Shown here: piece after piece, positions 18,568 to 26,743 of the stretch
How the letters are laid out: each line of letters opens with the position of its first letter
How positions within the stretch are numbered: position 1 is the stretch's first letter
Assembly: GCA_029689965.1 (NCBI GenBank)
Contig: CP121450.1
Coordinates: 124,001-188,000 of the forward strand
Origin: Curtobacterium flaccumfaciens
GTDB lineage: Bacteria > Actinomycetota > Actinomycetes > Actinomycetales > Microbacteriaceae
DNA length: 64,000 nucleotides
Reading direction: 5' to 3'
Translations under genes and position numbers: made by a program
Notes under the pieces: model-generated
The model's input: the letters and a program-made list of their open reading frames with translations, nothing else
Told to the model about the DNA's origin: nothing
Databases searched by the model: none

Positions 18568-18729
18568 ATGAACGCCCTGCTCATCATCCTGGCCGTGATC
18601 GCGGTCATCCTGCTGTTCGTCGGTGGATTCGCCGCGAGCCTGAAGTTCCTGCTGTGGGTCGGCATCGTGCTGCTCGTCATCGCGGTGATCGCCTGGCTCC
18701 TGCGGGCACTGACCGGACGGCGCAGCTGA
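18568..18729 (+). CDS. 53-residue two-helix membrane protein
   Basis: A small gene with a strong ribosome site (GAAGGAGAGGA) before ATG. It encodes MNALLIILAVIAVILLFVGG, then a short link AASLKF, then a second helix LLWVGIVLLVIAVIAWLLRAL and a basic end TGRRS. The size and hairpin topology resemble small actinobacterial membrane proteins often annotated as hypothetical or hydrophobic. No function can be assigned. It precedes tRNA-Lys by 54 bases. Confidence 0.75.
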   Translation: MNALLIILAVIAVILLFVGGFAASLKFLLWVGIVLLVIAVIAWLLRALTGRRS

Positions 18730-18783
18730 CCCCGGACGAGCGAGTTCTACCAGGAGGCCCTCACCCGCTAGCCTTGCGGGTGA

Positions 18784-18856
18784 GGGCCTCTAGCTCAGTT
18801 GGTAGAGCACCGGACTTTTAATCCGAGGGTCGTGGGTTCGAGCCCCACGGGGCCCA
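18784..18856 (+). tRNA. tRNA-Lys (anticodon TTT)
   Basis: A 73-base cloverleaf: acceptor GGGCCTC pairs with GGGGCCC, the D arm is GCTCAGTTGGTAGAGC, the anticodon loop is CTTTTAA, and the T arm is GTGGGTTCGAGCCCCAC. Discriminator A is at 18856; CCA is not encoded. One C-A mismatch tops the anticodon stem. Confidence 0.95.
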
Positions 18857-18977
18857 CACCCTCCCGAACCCCGCCTTCTCATCCGAGGGTCGTGGGTTCG
18901 AGCCCCACGGGGCCCACACCCTCCCGAACCCCGCCTTCTCATCCGAGGGTCGTGGGTTCGAGCCCCAGCGGGCCACG
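18821..18977 (+). repeat. Tandem copies of the tRNA-Lys 3' half
   Basis: The 36-base tRNA 3' half plus a 24-base spacer repeats with an exact 60-bp period at 18821, 18881 and 18941. The second copy is identical through the acceptor strand; the third diverges at its end (CCAGCGGGCC). The extra copies lack the 5' half and cannot be tRNAs. Confidence 0.92.
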
Positions 18978-19041
18978 GCCCGACTGTCAGCGTGATCAGG
19001 GACACTCGGCCGCAGTCGCCCGGGCCCATGGCAGCGTCACG

Positions 19042-19047
19042 TAGAAT
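19042..19047 (+). promoter_or_regulatory. -10 element of leaderless SGNH hydrolase transcript
   Basis: TAGAAT, seven bases before the GTG at 19055. Confidence 0.6.
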
Positions 19048-19054
19048 CCCGGCC

Positions 19055-19870
19055 GTGGCCCGACGAACCGACGGCGGATGGCCGGACGGTCCTCGTTCGC
19101 TTCCCGTCAGACGACGACGCCGATCCCGACGCGCGCTCCCCGCCGTCGCGCTCGGCGCGATGGCTGTCGGCGTGGCAGGCTGCCTCATGATGCTCCCCGC
19201 CGTGTCCGACGCGTGCCAGACGGCGCCCGATGCGGCGGACGTCTCGGCGACCCGTGCCGCCGCGGCGATCTCGCGCGGGTCGGACGTCCTCATCGTCGGC
19301 GACTCGTACACGACCGGCCGTGGTTCGCACGACGGCACGCACGGATGGGCGCAGGACCTCGCCACGGAACGCGGCTGGGACGCCACGATCGACGGTGTTC
19401 CCGGGACCGGGTACGTCAGCATCGGCGCGACGAACTCGACGCGCTGGAACTACCTCTCCCGCATCGAGCGGAGGGCTGCGCTCGACCCGCAGCTCGTGCT
19501 CGTGCAGGGCAGTCAGAACGACTGGCTCGTCAGCAGCGACGCTCTCGAGGCGCGCGTCGAACGGACCCTCCGCACCGCGCGGCACCAGTGGCCGAACGCG
19601 GTCGTCGTGGCGATCGGCCCGTCGGCACCCGTGCCCCGGGCAGAGACCACCGGGGGCATCTCGTCCGCGGTCGCCGCAGGGGCCCGCGCAGCCGGAGTGC
19701 CGTACGTCGACGCCCTGGGCGAGCGCTGGTTCACGCAGGCGAACAGTGCGAGCTACGCCGCCGCCGACGAGCAGCACCTCAACGACGCGGGCTACCTGTA
19801 CCTCGCCGGTCGGATCGAGGACGCCCTCGACGAACTCGCCACGCCGACCGAGGGCGACCAGTGCGCCTGA
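19055..19870 (+). CDS. Secreted or membrane-anchored SGNH/GDSL hydrolase
   Basis: Esterase-type hydrolase of about 271 residues. An N-terminal Arg-rich stretch precedes one hydrophobic helix (LPAVALGAMAVGVAGCLMMLP), a signal anchor or signal peptide. Block I is VLIVGDSYTTGRG with the catalytic Ser near residue 88. GSQNDW gives the block III Asn, and DEQHLNDAGYLYLAG holds the block V His. The substrate is unknown; carbohydrate esters or lipids are typical. The GTG is selected by the leaderless promoter. It starts 77 bp after the tRNA repeat array. Confidence 0.82.
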   Translation: MARRTDGGWPDGPRSLPVRRRRRSRRALPAVALGAMAVGVAGCLMMLPAVSDACQTAPDAADVSATRAAAAISRGSDVLIVGDSYTTGRGSHDGTHGWAQDLATERGWDATIDGVPGTGYVSIGATNSTRWNYLSRIERRAALDPQLVLVQGSQNDWLVSSDALEARVERTLRTARHQWPNAVVVAIGPSAPVPRAETTGGISSAVAAGARAAGVPYVDALGERWFTQANSASYAAADEQHLNDAGYLYLAGRIEDALDELATPTEGDQCA

Positions 19871-19926
19871 GCACCCGAGCGGGGTACAAGTCCTCCCCAG
19901 CGCGCTCATGGCGTTTCCAGTGCACA

Positions 19927-19948
19927 GTTCAGTCTTCGTTCAGCAGTC
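19927..19948 (+). promoter_or_regulatory. PHO-box-like direct repeat
   Basis: GTTCAGTCTTC and GTTCAGCAGTC are adjacent 11-bp units. They match the spacing of PHO boxes but have GTTCAG in place of GTTCACC. The site lies 88 bp before the gene at 20036. Confidence 0.4.
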
Positions 19949-20035
19949 TGTTGGCCCACCGCCGATAGTGTCGTTCCCGGATCCGATCGACGGATCCTGC
20001 AGAACAGCAGCACCACAGAACGAACGGGGTACACC

Positions 20036-20356
20036 GTGATCGAGCCCATCGAAGCCACGCAGACCAGCAACACCGGGGACGCGCGCCGCATCGTCGAGCT
20101 CGCAGCAGCGACCAACACGACGATGAGCAACGAGCTCCTGCTCGACGCGCTCCGCCGCAACGCCCAGGTCACGACCCGGCACATCCGCAAGGACTTCATC
20201 GAGGTCGCGACCGCCACCGCCGTGCTCGGCTACGTGTGCCGACAGCGCAAGGAGTTCATCGCCCTCCGCGGTGACGACCCGGCCTGGGCGCAGGAGGTCG
20301 GGCGCTACGCCACGGAGTCCCTCGCGGTCGAGGCACTGCGCATGCGCCGCGCCTGA
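20036..20356 (+). CDS. 106-residue hypothetical protein
   Basis: A small soluble protein of unknown function. It begins MIEPIEATQTSNTGDARR. The middle, TMSNELLLDALRRNAQVTTRHI, is amphipathic, and the end (ATESLAVEALRMRRA) is helical and basic. No signal peptide, membrane helix or catalytic motif is visible. It starts with GTG after a weak CGGGG. Coding character is good (G/C third positions throughout), so it is probably real. A PHO-like repeat upstream hints at phosphate control. Confidence 0.65.
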   Translation: MIEPIEATQTSNTGDARRIVELAAATNTTMSNELLLDALRRNAQVTTRHIRKDFIEVATATAVLGYVCRQRKEFIALRGDDPAWAQEVGRYATESLAVEALRMRRA

Positions 20357-20552
20357 CACACACCCGCCGAGCTGGCACCTGACGCCTGACGCACCGAACG
20401 CCGCCCCAAGGGGCGGCGTTCTTCGTGTCGAGCGAGGCGGACGGAGCATCGTCGGCATCGTCTCGCTCGGACGGGACGCCGCTGTCCCTGCCAGACGTGG
20501 TCCCGGCTTCGAGACACCGCGCGCTGCCACGGTGCCTCGGGTGCGGCACGGC

Positions 20553-20702
20553 GTCTCGCACGTCTGGGGGCGTCTCAGACGTCAGGCGGCGTCTCGCACG
20601 TCGGGCGGCGTCTCGCACGTCGGGCGGCGTCTCGCACGTCGGGCGGCGTCTCAGACGTCGGGGGCGTCTCAGACGTCGGGGGCGTCTCGGACGTCGGGCG
20701 GT
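20553..20702. repeat. 19-bp tandem array, GTCTCGCACGTCGGGCGGC type
   Basis: Eight head-to-tail units of 18-19 bp lie between the convergent gene at 20036 and galM. Three consecutive units (20591-20647) are identical; others vary at CGC/CAG/CGG after GTCT. No spacers are present. The rest of 20357-20750 holds no supported gene. Confidence 0.9.
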
Positions 20703-20750
20703 GTCTCGCGGACCGGGAACCGGCGCCTCAGTCCGCCGCGGTCGAGCCGG

Positions 20751-21681
20751 TCAGGACCAGACGCGCCGGATGCCCAGGATCCCGTCCACGACTCGTCAGG
20801 CTCGAGCCAGCGGAGGCCCTCCCCGGAGTTCAACGCGTTCGCGGGCGCCGTCATGGGTTCGACGGCGATCGCCAGCCCGGTGCCGTCGCCGCGGGGAACT
20901 CGCGGGAGGTGAACACCTGCACGTACGGGAACGACGCGTCCTGCCGAAGCTCGACGCCGTCGCCCTCCGGTCCGTGCAGCGTCGTCCGCCGGATGCCGTC
21001 GGCGTCCGGGACGATGTCCCGGTAGGCGGTGTCGAGTTCGGCGTCACCGGCACGCACCCCGGCCCGCAGGTCGAACGGTGTGCCGTCCACCTCGACCGTC
21101 CCGACGGGGATCTTCCGGTCGTCGACCGTGAACGCGGTGGCGGCGTCGAGCGTGACGACGAGGTCATCGGGCGGGGTGTCCCCGGCACGCAGGTACGGGT
21201 GCGCACCGATGGCGAACGGCGCCGGCGTACCGGACCGGTTCACGACCTCGTGCGTCACCCGGATGCCGTCGTCGACGAGTTCGTGGTGCACACGGGTCTC
21301 CAGCGTGAAAGGCCAGCCGTGCTGCGGGTGGATCGTGGCCTCCTGCAGGACGCTCGACTCCGTCTGCGAGACGACACGGTACGGCGCGAACCGGAGCAGC
21401 CCGTGCGAGGCGTTGCCGTACTTCGGCTCGGAGACGTCGAGCTGCTGACGACTGCCGTGGAGCTCCCAGACGCCGCCGGCGACCCGGTTCGGCCACGGTG
21501 CGAGCACGATCCCGTCCGCACCGGGCGGTTGCTCGGTGACCGGGAACGGCTCGGTGATGTCGAACCCGGCGACGCGGAGCTCCCGGATGCCGGCGGCGAC
21601 CTCGGTGACGACCGCCTCGACGACCCCGTCCGGTCCGGCGTGGCGGAGGCGGTACCGGCCCCCGGTGGGTGCTGCGGTCAT
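20751..21681 (-). CDS. galM: Aldose 1-epimerase (frameshifted reading)
   Basis: Mutarotase converting beta- to alpha-galactose for the Leloir pathway. About 310 residues. Family blocks are LAPWPNRVAGG, NASHGLLRF, AIGAHPYLRAG (catalytic His) and the acidic C-terminal VEPMTAPANALNSGE. Two bases are missing: one C at about 20895 and one G near 20783. With both restored the protein ends GIRRVWS. The ATG overlaps the stop of the DeoR-type regulator (ATGA), so they form one operon, divergent from galT-galK. Confidence 0.88.
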
Positions 21682-22544
21682 GGCGTGCTCTTCCTTCCTA
21701 CGGCGGTGGCGGATCCGTCGGCGACGACGACCTCGACGCCGGCCGCCCGGATCGGGGCGACCGCGTCCGCCGAGGCCTCGGCGGTGACGACGACGTCGAT
21801 GTCCTCGAGCGCACGGACGACCCCGAGATGGGCTCGGCCGAACTTCGACCCGTCCGCCACGACGACGGTACGCCGCGCCGTGGCCGCGAGCATGCGCTTC
21901 GCCTCGGTCTCGGGAAGGTTCACGTTCGTCAGTCCGTGTTCGACGTCGAGCCCGGTCCCGCCGAGGAACACCGCGTCGGCGGCGATCATCGGCAGCAGGG
22001 TGTTGTTGAACGGCGCGACGAGGGAGTGCTGCAGCGGGCGCAGCGTGCCGCCCGCCACGACGACGGTGAAGCGCGGTACCGCTCGTTCGAGGGCGAGCGC
22101 CGTGGTGAGCGAGTTCGTGACGACCGTGAGGTCCACCAGCTCGGTCCGCGCCACCAGCGCCTCCGCCACCGCCGCCGGCGTCGTGCCGACGTCGAGCACC
22201 ACGCACTGCCCGGAGCGCACGAGCTCGGCGGCCGCACGCCCGATCGCCGCCTTCGCCACCTGGTGCTCCACGGCGGTCTCCTCGAGCGGGCGCTCGCCGG
22301 AACCGGCCCCGAGGCGGACGGCACCGCCGCGCACCCGCCGGATCCGCGCCTCCAGGTCGAGGGCGGCGAGGTCCTGTCGGACGGTCACCTCGCTGGTGCC
22401 GAGGGCCGCTGCCAGCGCGGCGGTGCGGACCAGACCGGGTGCGCCCTCGACGATCGAGACGATGCGGTCCTGGCGCAACGGCGCGGGGAGCGCGCCGGCG
22501 AGGAAGGAGAGGTCGTCGTCCGTCACGCGCTCAGTTTCACGCAC
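21678..22544 (-). CDS. DeoR/GlpR-family transcriptional regulator
   Basis: Repressor of sugar genes, probably of the flanking gal genes. 288 residues: an N-terminal winged helix (LRQDRIVSIVEGAPGLVR, GTSEVTVRQDLAALDLE, IRRVRGGAV) and a C-terminal sugar-phosphate sensor domain of the ISOCOT fold (LDVGTTPAAVAEAL, VVTNSLTTALAL, FLGGTGLDVEHGLT). The start is uncertain: GTG at 22544 or GTG at 22526, seven codons apart. It diverges from galT across fewer than 70 bp, so its operator probably lies there. Confidence 0.9.
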   Translation of the reverse strand: MRETERVTDDDLSFLAGALPAPLRQDRIVSIVEGAPGLVRTAALAAALGTSEVTVRQDLAALDLEARIRRVRGGAVRLGAGSGERPLEETAVEHQVAKAAIGRAAAELVRSGQCVVLDVGTTPAAVAEALVARTELVDLTVVTNSLTTALALERAVPRFTVVVAGGTLRPLQHSLVAPFNNTLLPMIAADAVFLGGTGLDVEHGLTNVNLPETEAKRMLAATARRTVVVADGSKFGRAHLGVVRALEDIDVVVTAEASADAVAPIRAAGVEVVVADGSATAVGRKSTP

Positions 22545-22578
22545 TTACGGACACTTTCGCAACGCTTCGCAAGAGCGC

Positions 22579-22584
22579 TAGGGT
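22579..22584 (+). promoter_or_regulatory. -10 element of leaderless galTK transcript
   Basis: TAGGGT, six bases before the galT GTG. TTCGCA at 22555-22560 is a weak -35 candidate with an 18-bp spacer. Confidence 0.55.
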
Positions 22585-22590
22585 GGTGCG

Positions 22591-23688
22591 GTGATCACCA
22601 AGCGCGTGACGACGCTCGCCGATGGCCGCGAGCTCATCTACTTCGACGACGCCGACTCGACGCTGCCAGCAGAACGCCGCATCGACGAGCGTGTCCTGGA
22701 TCCGAGGCCCGACACGGCACGCATGCGGCAGGACGTGCTGACGGGCGAATGGGTCTCGATCGCCGCGAGCCGGCAGAACCGGGTGTTCCTGCCGCCGGCG
22801 GATCAGGATCCACTGGCGCCGCAGACGACCGAGAACCCGTCGGAGATCCCGAGCCGCTACGACGTCGCCGTGTTCGAGAACCGTTCGCCGTCCTTCGGCC
22901 CCTTGCTCGAGGCCGACGACGCTCCCCCGTCGCTCGGTTCCCTGTCCGAGGGGGGCCTGAACCGCGAGTTCCGCAGCGTCGGTCGGTGCGAGGTCGTGTG
23001 CTTCTCGCCCGAGACCACCGGATCGTTCGCGTCGATCACCGAGTCCCGCGCCCGCACCGTGGTCGAAGCCTGGGCGGACCGCACCGCAGCGCTCTCGGCC
23101 ATGCCGGGGATCCAGCAGGTGTTCCCGTTCGAGAACCGTGGCGAGGCGATCGGCGTCACGCTGCACCACCCGCACGGGCAGATCTACGCCTACCCGTACG
23201 TCACACCGCGCACCCAGCGGCTGCTCGCGTCGATCGAGGGCTTCGGACCGGACTTGTTCGAGCAGCACCTGGCGAACGAGCGTGCCTCGGAGCGGGTCGT
23301 CCTCGCGGGCGAGCACTTCACGGCCTTCGTGCCGTTCGCCGCACGGTGGCCGATCGAGATCCACATGCTGCCGCACCGGCACGTGCCGGACTTCGCCGGA
23401 CTCACCGAGCCGGAGAAGGACGAGCTCGCGCACATGCACCTGCGCCTGACGCGCGGCCTCGACCAGCTCTACGGGGACCCGACCCCGTACATCGCCGCGT
23501 GGCACCAGGCTCCGGTGCACACGGCACGCGACACCGTGCGGCTCATGCTGCAGATCACGTCCCCGCGTCGTGCGGCGGACAAGCTGAAGTTCCTGGCCGG
23601 CAGCGAAGCCGCCATGGGCGCCTGGATCGGGGACCTCGTACCCGAGAAGGCGGCCGAGTTCATCCGAGGAGGGATCGAACGCGCATGA
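22591..23688 (+). CDS. galT: Galactose-1-phosphate uridylyltransferase
   Basis: Transfers UMP from UDP-glucose to galactose 1-phosphate. 365 residues, uninterrupted. The nucleotidylated histidine motif HPHG sits in TLHHPHGQIYAYP near residue 193. MRQDVLTGEWVSIA near residue 46 and the metal-type HMLPHRHVPD near residue 256 are also typical. It starts with GTG six bases after a -10 hexamer, and its stop overlaps the galK ATG by four bases. Confidence 0.96.
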   Translation: MITKRVTTLADGRELIYFDDADSTLPAERRIDERVLDPRPDTARMRQDVLTGEWVSIAASRQNRVFLPPADQDPLAPQTTENPSEIPSRYDVAVFENRSPSFGPLLEADDAPPSLGSLSEGGLNREFRSVGRCEVVCFSPETTGSFASITESRARTVVEAWADRTAALSAMPGIQQVFPFENRGEAIGVTLHHPHGQIYAYPYVTPRTQRLLASIEGFGPDLFEQHLANERASERVVLAGEHFTAFVPFAARWPIEIHMLPHRHVPDFAGLTEPEKDELAHMHLRLTRGLDQLYGDPTPYIAAWHQAPVHTARDTVRLMLQITSPRRAADKLKFLAGSEAAMGAWIGDLVPEKAAEFIRGGIERA

Positions 23689-24823
23689 CGTTCCAGCAGG
23701 TCTACGGGTACGAGCCGACGGTGCGGTACTCAGCACCCGGTCGGGTCAACCTGATCGGCGAGCACACCGACTACAACGACGGGTACGTGCTGCCCTTCGC
23801 GATCGACCGGCGCACCGTCGCGTCGATCGCACAGCGGGACGACCGTCTCGTCCGTGTCGCATCGGCGTTCGACCCGGCCGGCGCGCCCGTCGAGCTGGCG
23901 CTCGACGAGCTGTCGCCGGAGCGCATGCAGGGCTGGTCGGCGTACGTGTTCGGCATCGCCTGGGCGCTCCGCGAGCAGGCCGGTGCGGATCTGTCCGACA
24001 AGACCGGGTTCGACGTGTTCATCGAGTCGGAGGTGCCCGTGGGAGCGGGGCTGTCCTCCAGCGCGGCGATCGAGTGCGGCGTCGCCCTGGCGTTCAACGA
24101 CCTGTGGGGGCTCGGGCTCGACCGCAAGTCCCTGGCCCGCGTGGGCCAGTACTCCGAGAACCACGCGGTGGGCGCACCGACGGGGATCATGGACCAGTCC
24201 GCGTCGCTCCTCGGCGAGCAGGACGCCGTCGTCTTCCTCGACTGCCGCACGCTCGACACCGCAGTGGTCGACCTGGCGCTCGAGGCGAACGGCCTCGAGA
24301 TCCTCGTCGTGGACACCCGGGTCGAGCACGCGCACGCCAGCGGCGGGTACGCGGCCCGTCGCGCCTCGTGCGAGAAGGGCGCGCAGGTCCTCGGGGTCGA
24401 GGCACTCCGCGACGTCACGGTCGACGATCTCCCCGCGCGCAGGAACTCCTCGACGACGAGACCTTCCGCCGAGTACGGCACATCGTCACCGAGGACCAGC
24501 GGGTCCTCGACACGGTCCGCACGCTCCGCGAGCACGGACCGCGGGCGATCGGGTCGCTGCTCGTCGCGTCGCACGAATCGATGCGCGACGACTTCGAGAT
24601 CTCCGTGCCGGAGCTCGACCTCGCGGTCGAGACCGCGATGGAGCACGGCGCCGTCGGGGCTCGGATGACGGGCGGCGGCTTCGGTGGTGCGGCGATCGCG
24701 CTGGTCGACCGGGAGGCCCGTGGCACGATCGCAGACGCGGTCACCGCCGCCTTCGCCACAGCCGGGTACCGCGAGCCGAACGTCTTCACCGTGCACGCCG
24801 CGCAGGGCGCCCGCCGCGACTGA
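23685..24823 (+). CDS. galK: Galactokinase (frameshifted reading)
   Basis: Phosphorylates galactose, first committed step of the Leloir pathway. About 379 residues. The GHMP galactokinase signature GEHTDYNDGYVLPFAID starts near residue 26, the ATP loop VPVGAGLSSSAA near residue 116 and motif 3 MTGGGFGGAAIAL near residue 327. One C is missing in CTCCCCGCGC near 24431-24434. Restoring it joins VDDLP to RAQELLDDETF. Translation is coupled to galT through ATGA. Confidence 0.93.
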
Positions 24824-24833
24824 CCCACCGGGC

Positions 24834-24912
24834 CGCTGCGGCGGCTGCGGCGGCTGCTGCGGCTGCGGCGGCGGCGGCGGCTGCGGCGGCGGCTGCGGCG
24901 GCGGCGGCTGTG
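24834..24912. repeat. GCN trinucleotide tract
   Basis: An imperfect run of GCTGCGGCG/GCGGCGGCT units just after galK. It would read as poly-Ala in one frame but belongs to no supported gene. Confidence 0.8.
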
Positions 24913-24975
24913 CCTCGGAGTGAGCGACAGATCTCGCGGTCTGAGACGCGAGTCGTGTCGCTCAGCGCGAGACTC

Positions 24976-25047
24976 GCGTCATCCGCGTCCACCGCGTCAT
25001 CCGCGTCCACCGCGTCCACCGCGTCCACCGCGTCCACCGCGTCAACC
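24976..25047. repeat. 9-bp tandem repeat, CCGCGTCCA
   Basis: About eight copies of CCGCGTCCA or CCGCGTCAT run into the 3' end of the convergent membrane-protein gene. Confidence 0.85.
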
Positions 25048-25490
25048 GAGGGAGCCGGCGTATCGCACGTGCTCGGTGACGTTCCCGACGACGAACGGGT
25101 GCGTCCGGCCGTGCTCCACAGCCCACTGCACCCACGCTGTCTGCGCCGGCATGAGGAGCCACACCAGCACGGTCGTGCCGACCACCCCGGCGAGGGCGAG
25201 GCCCATGACGGCGTGTTCGTCGTACCGCGCGGCACCACGACGGGCGATCGCGACGAGGAGACCGGCAACCGCGAACCCCACCGTGACGAGCGACCAACCG
25301 ACCGCGGGGTGCGACTCGAACGAGTACTCCCGCCCGGCGTGCGGGAACGAGGCGCCCAGGTCGAGCCGGGCTGCTGGAAGAGGATGCAGAGCACGACGAT
25401 GACGATCAACCACCGGCTGTCCTTCGTCAGCCGCGACGGTGCTGGTCTCGGCCGCAGTACGGGCTCGGTCAACAGTCGTTCGTCCCCCAC
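25042..25490 (-). CDS. Three-helix membrane protein, unknown function (frameshifted reading)
   Basis: About 149 residues. It starts GTG GGG GAC GAA, giving VGDERLLTEPVL. One hydrophobic helix (WLIVIVVLCILF) is followed by an exposed stretch with FPHAGREYSFESHPAVG. Two more helices follow (WSLVTVGFAVAGLLVAIA and VMGLALAGVVGTTVLVWLLM). One base is missing in CAGCAGCCCGGCTC near 25372. The start is leaderless, with TACGGT six bases upstream. No family is recognised. Confidence 0.65.
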
Positions 25491-25496
25491 AGCGCG

Positions 25497-25502
25497 ACCG
25501 TA
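25497..25502 (-). promoter_or_regulatory. -10 element of leaderless membrane-protein transcript
   Basis: TACGGT on the minus strand, six bases before the GTG at 25490. Confidence 0.55.
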
Positions 25503-25516
25503 GCACCGGACGGGCA

Positions 25517-25575
25517 TCTGGTGAGCAGAAGCGGTCGAGTGTGATGAACCGATCCGAGCACTTCTGCTCACCAGA
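25517..25575. repeat. 15-bp inverted repeat
   Basis: TCTGGTGAGCAGAAG (25517-25531) and CTTCTGCTCACCAGA (25561-25575) are perfect complements. GAGACCCGGGCG-type repeats follow up to the insertion sequence. Confidence 0.75.
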
Positions 25576-25631
25576 CACGTGCGAGACCCGGGCGTGCGAG
25601 ACCCGGACGCCCGAGACTCGGGCGTGCGCGG

Positions 25632-26621
25632 CTAGCTGTACTGCCCAGGGAGGTTGGTCAACCGTGTGATGGGTGACTGGTTCCCGATGGCGGTGTGGGG
25701 CCGGTGGTGATTGTAGTGATGCAGCCACCCGGGAAGGGCGTTCCGGCGGTCGGACTCGGTCGGGTAGTGGCGTGAGAACGCCCACCCGTTAGCGAGGGTG
25801 CGGTGGAACCGTTCGATCTTCCCGTTGGTCTGGGTCGGTAGGGTCGGGTCTTCTTCGGCGTGATGTCGAGTTCCGCACATGCGTCACGCCAGGCGTGGGA
25901 CTTGTAAGCAGATCCGTTGTCGGACAGGACCCGCTCGACGCGGACCCCGCGGGCAGCGAACCAGGACACAGCGCGGCGGAGGACACCGATCGCGGTGACA
26001 GCTTTTCGTCTTCGTGGATCTCGGCGTAAGCGACGCGAGAGTGGTCGTCGATGACGGTGTGCACGAACGCGGTCCCGACGAGAACGCCGCGATACTTGCT
26101 CCGACCGGTCCCGGGCGTCGCCGCACGATTCTTACCGCCCTGCTGGCGGCCGACGAACCGCCAGCCGCCACCGTCGGGACGTTGCCGAGCTTCTTCACGT
26201 CGACGTGGATCATTGAGCCGGGATACTCGTGCTCGTAACGACGGACCTGCTCGCCGGTCCGGACATCGATGTGGTGCAGCCGGTTCACCCGGCACCGAGT
26301 CAGCACGGCGTGCACGGTGGACGCGGGCATCCTCAAACGTCCACCGATCGCGACCGGGCCCAACCGCTTCCGCCACCGCAGCTGGACGACTTGCTTCACG
26401 AGGGTCTGCGGGGTGCGGTTCGGGGAGCGATGCGGTCGGGAGGACCGGTCGTGCATGCCGGCTTCGCCCATCGCGGTGTATCGGTCTGCCCACCGCTTCG
26501 CGGTCGGCCACGACACGTGGAAGAACAACGCCGCGTGACGGACCGGCCAACCGTCGTCGACGATCAGACGCGCGATCCGAAGACGTGCACGCGGGGTCAG
26601 GGCAGCGTTAGCGTGGGACAA
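25632..26621 (-). CDS. IS481-family DDE transposase (frameshifted reading)
   Basis: About 330 residues after correction. The N-terminal helix-turn-helix is LIVDDGWPVRHAALFF with SWPTAKRWADRY. The DDE core has MIHVDVKKLGNV (first Asp), VIDDHSRVAYAEI, LSDNGSAYKSHAW (second Asp) and KIERFHRTLANGWAF (Glu). Three bases are missing: a C near 26179, an A in GAAAAGC near 26003 and a C near 25845. All are in homopolymers, so the enzyme may be intact in the cell. Its TAG stop is completed by the CTAG target copy. Confidence 0.88.
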
Positions 26622-26743
26622 GAGGACCTCCTGCGGAGAGTGTGTGAACTAAGCAGCTCCACTCCACCGCAGGAGGTCCTTCTCACGTCGTTACGACGAC
26701 CGCGAGTCCTTGCACATCAACCAACGTCCCTGGGTAGTAACAG
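25636..26743 (-). mobile_element. IS481-family insertion sequence
   Basis: About 1.1 kb. Its ends match as inverted repeats over some 27 bp: CTGTACTGCCCAGGGAGG on the left against CTGTTACTACCCAGGGACG read inward from the right. Both ends are flanked by CTAG (25632-25635 and 26744-26747), a 4-bp target duplication. It carries one transposase on the minus strand. The right target copy contains the folD stop codon. Confidence 0.85.

Noticed and set aside
18857-18977. Additional tRNA genes after tRNA-Lys
   Set aside because: The extra copies contain only the 3' half and cannot form an acceptor stem or D arm.
18784-20356. Integrated element at tRNA-Lys
   Set aside because: No integrase, phage or conjugation gene is found on either side of the tRNA repeats.
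24786-25041. Poly-alanine extension of a minus-strand protein
   Set aside because: It is only the translation of the GCN and 9-bp repeat DNA beyond the true frame of the gene ending at 25042.
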